Assembly: GCF_000188695.1 (NCBI RefSeq)
Contig: NW_004754915.1
Span: 558,983-568,982 of the forward strand
Length of the DNA: 10,000 nt
Direction of reading: 5' to 3'
Source: Salpingoeca rosetta
Lineage: Eukaryota; Opisthokonta; Choanoflagellata; Craspedida; Salpingoecidae
In this document: in pieces, positions 9,463 to 10,000 of the stretch
Layout: every line of letters begins with the position of its first letter
Numbering within the stretch: the stretch's first letter is position 1
Notes under the pieces: model-generated
What the model was told of the DNA's origin: nothing
The model's database searches: none
What the model saw: only the letters and a program-made list of their open reading frames with translations
Position numbers and translations under genes: made by a program

Positions 9463-10000
9463 ATGGGAGAGTGCGGATGAGGTGACGCGTGGTTGTGACG
9501 CCAACAATCACGTGGCAGAAGAGAACTGCAGCAAGAGCACAAATGCTCCCTCTCAATCACCCGACAAACTCCTTCTCTCCCTCACGTGCGCGCAACATGT
9601 ATGTGTTGTGATGTGTTGTGATGTGTGAGGCGCCACGCACCCTTCCAGTTGAGGTCGTGTGCCCAATACGGTACACGCGCATGGAAGATGATCATGCCCA
9701 GCACCTTCAGCCGCAGCCGCTCAACCGTCTTCGCATCCAACCTGCCGCCCACAGCAATGCGTGTGCGTGTGTGCGTGTGTGCGTGTGTGCGTGTGTGCGT
9801 GTGTGTGTGATGTGCGCATGATGGAAGTAAACGACAGTTCGAGGAGGGCGAAAACTTGAGTAAGGAGGTGCGAAGCACTTGCCCCCCCCCCACACACACA
9901 CAGGCACGCACGCCACGTTACCTGGAGATGATCTTGCGGGCACGCCAGCGCTGGTGCATGAACTTGAGACGGGTGATAAAGTCATGGAGAACGGCGGGCG
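7715..10000 (-). CDS. MYO1D: Class I myosin of the 1D/1G kind, C-terminal part (motor outside window)
   Basis: Class I myosins are single-headed, membrane-binding actin motors; the TH1 tail binds acidic phospholipids. Exons in the window: 9922-10000 (continues upstream), 9641-9741, 9217-9347, 8701-8928, 8310-8433, 7715-7779, encoding 241 residues to the TAG at 7715-7717. Every junction agrees in phase: split codons give Arg, Gly and Asp, and the Gly junction restores WKGDYL, the hallmark near the TH1 start. Order: end of the lever arm (RLKFMHQRWRARKIIS), a LRLKVLGMIIFHAR helix, WKGDYL, LVFSSPVQKL, ARDGLYKLDPVKGF, PVPLTQIDAVTV, IHLRGDNDLVVYF, EFVTRLVHHYIQVHV, PDPVPQFIK and finally DGYSVTIPKL. 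The F-x6-aromatic-x4-P spacing at the end matches my memory of MYO1D. There is no TH2 or SH3 after TH1, so this is a short-tailed form. The last exon uses a weak donor (GTTTGA at 8309). If it is not spliced, the protein instead ends AGLNA with a TGA at 8296-8298. Confidence 0.85.
7786..7815. repeat. Five tandem copies of the hexamer GAACGT
   Basis: Five exact copies of GAACGT run directly into a GT tract (to 7844). In the myosin sense they read ACGTTC and lie six bases upstream of the last-intron acceptor, where a pyrimidine tract is expected. Confidence 0.95.
8144..8219. repeat. (AC)n microsatellite with perfect (AC)29 core
   Basis: Interrupted AC from 8144, perfect from 8161 to 8219. It is TG in the transcript sense and begins about 90 bases after the donor of the last myosin intron. 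Confidence 0.97.
8931..9074. repeat. (GTT)n repeat, abutting the acceptor of a myosin exon
   Basis: About 24 perfect GTT units (8931-9003) are followed by GTGGTT-interrupted units to 9074. In the transcript sense it is (AAC)n, and the final CAACAG is itself the splice acceptor of exon 8701-8928. The polyAsn or polyCys frames here are intronic. Confidence 0.95.
9394..9462. repeat. (GTT)23 trinucleotide repeat in a myosin intron
   Basis: A perfect run within intron 9348-9640, reading AAC in the transcript sense. It is followed by a His-codon-like CAT/CAC stretch and the acceptor CCATCAG at 9348. Confidence 0.95.
9761..9809. repeat. GTGTGC-type repeat in a myosin intron
   Basis: Repeats of GTGTGTGC merge into GT. 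In the transcript sense this is a CA/CACG tract ending about 20 bases before the acceptor of exon 9641-9741. Confidence 0.93.

Overview
This is nuclear DNA from a small-genome eukaryote. The coding sequence is GC-rich and split by many short introns of about 110-530 bp with GT...AG ends. Almost every non-coding stretch holds a microsatellite: (GT)n, (CA)n, (GTT)n, CTCA, or a poly-C tract. The gene content (an amnionless-like receptor subunit with endocytic tail motifs, and a short-tailed class I myosin of the 1D/1G kind) points to Holozoa. A choanoflagellate such as Salpingoeca or Monosiga is my best guess, but this is an inference and nothing in the window proves the lineage.

Layout, left to right. 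(1) 1-697, plus strand: the last exon of a REV7/MAD2L2-type HORMA protein, whose 5' part lies before the window. It carries a low-complexity acidic and poly-Gln insertion near the C-terminus. (2) 698-1738: non-coding DNA between two convergent genes, with long GT tracts. (3) 1739-4840, minus strand: a complete three-exon gene for an amnionless (AMN)-like type I membrane protein of about 862 residues, with a signal peptide, large ectodomain, Asp-rich juxtamembrane run, one membrane segment and two NPMY motifs in the tail. (4) 5219 to about 7344, minus strand: a gene of eight or nine exons for a helical, BAR-like protein of about 265 residues ending in a PPPY motif. (5) 7715-10000, minus strand: the 3' part of a class I myosin gene, six exons covering the end of the lever arm, the whole TH1 tail and the stop. 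Its motor exons lie beyond the window.

The three minus-strand genes run head to tail with only about 370-380 bp between each stop and the next start, so promoters and 3' ends must share these short repeat-filled gaps. The genes do not form an obvious pathway. Myosin-I tail, BAR-like fold and AMN-type endocytic receptor are all membrane or endocytosis themes, but a functional link is speculation.

All exon models were made by eye from reading frame, splice-site dinucleotides, phase agreement and protein-family motifs remembered from animal homologs. The most striking non-gene signal is the layout of repeats inside introns. In at least four introns a TG-rich tract follows the donor and a CA-rich tract precedes the acceptor, so the two ends of the intron could base-pair. 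Similar GT/AC pairing has been described as a splicing aid in fish introns.
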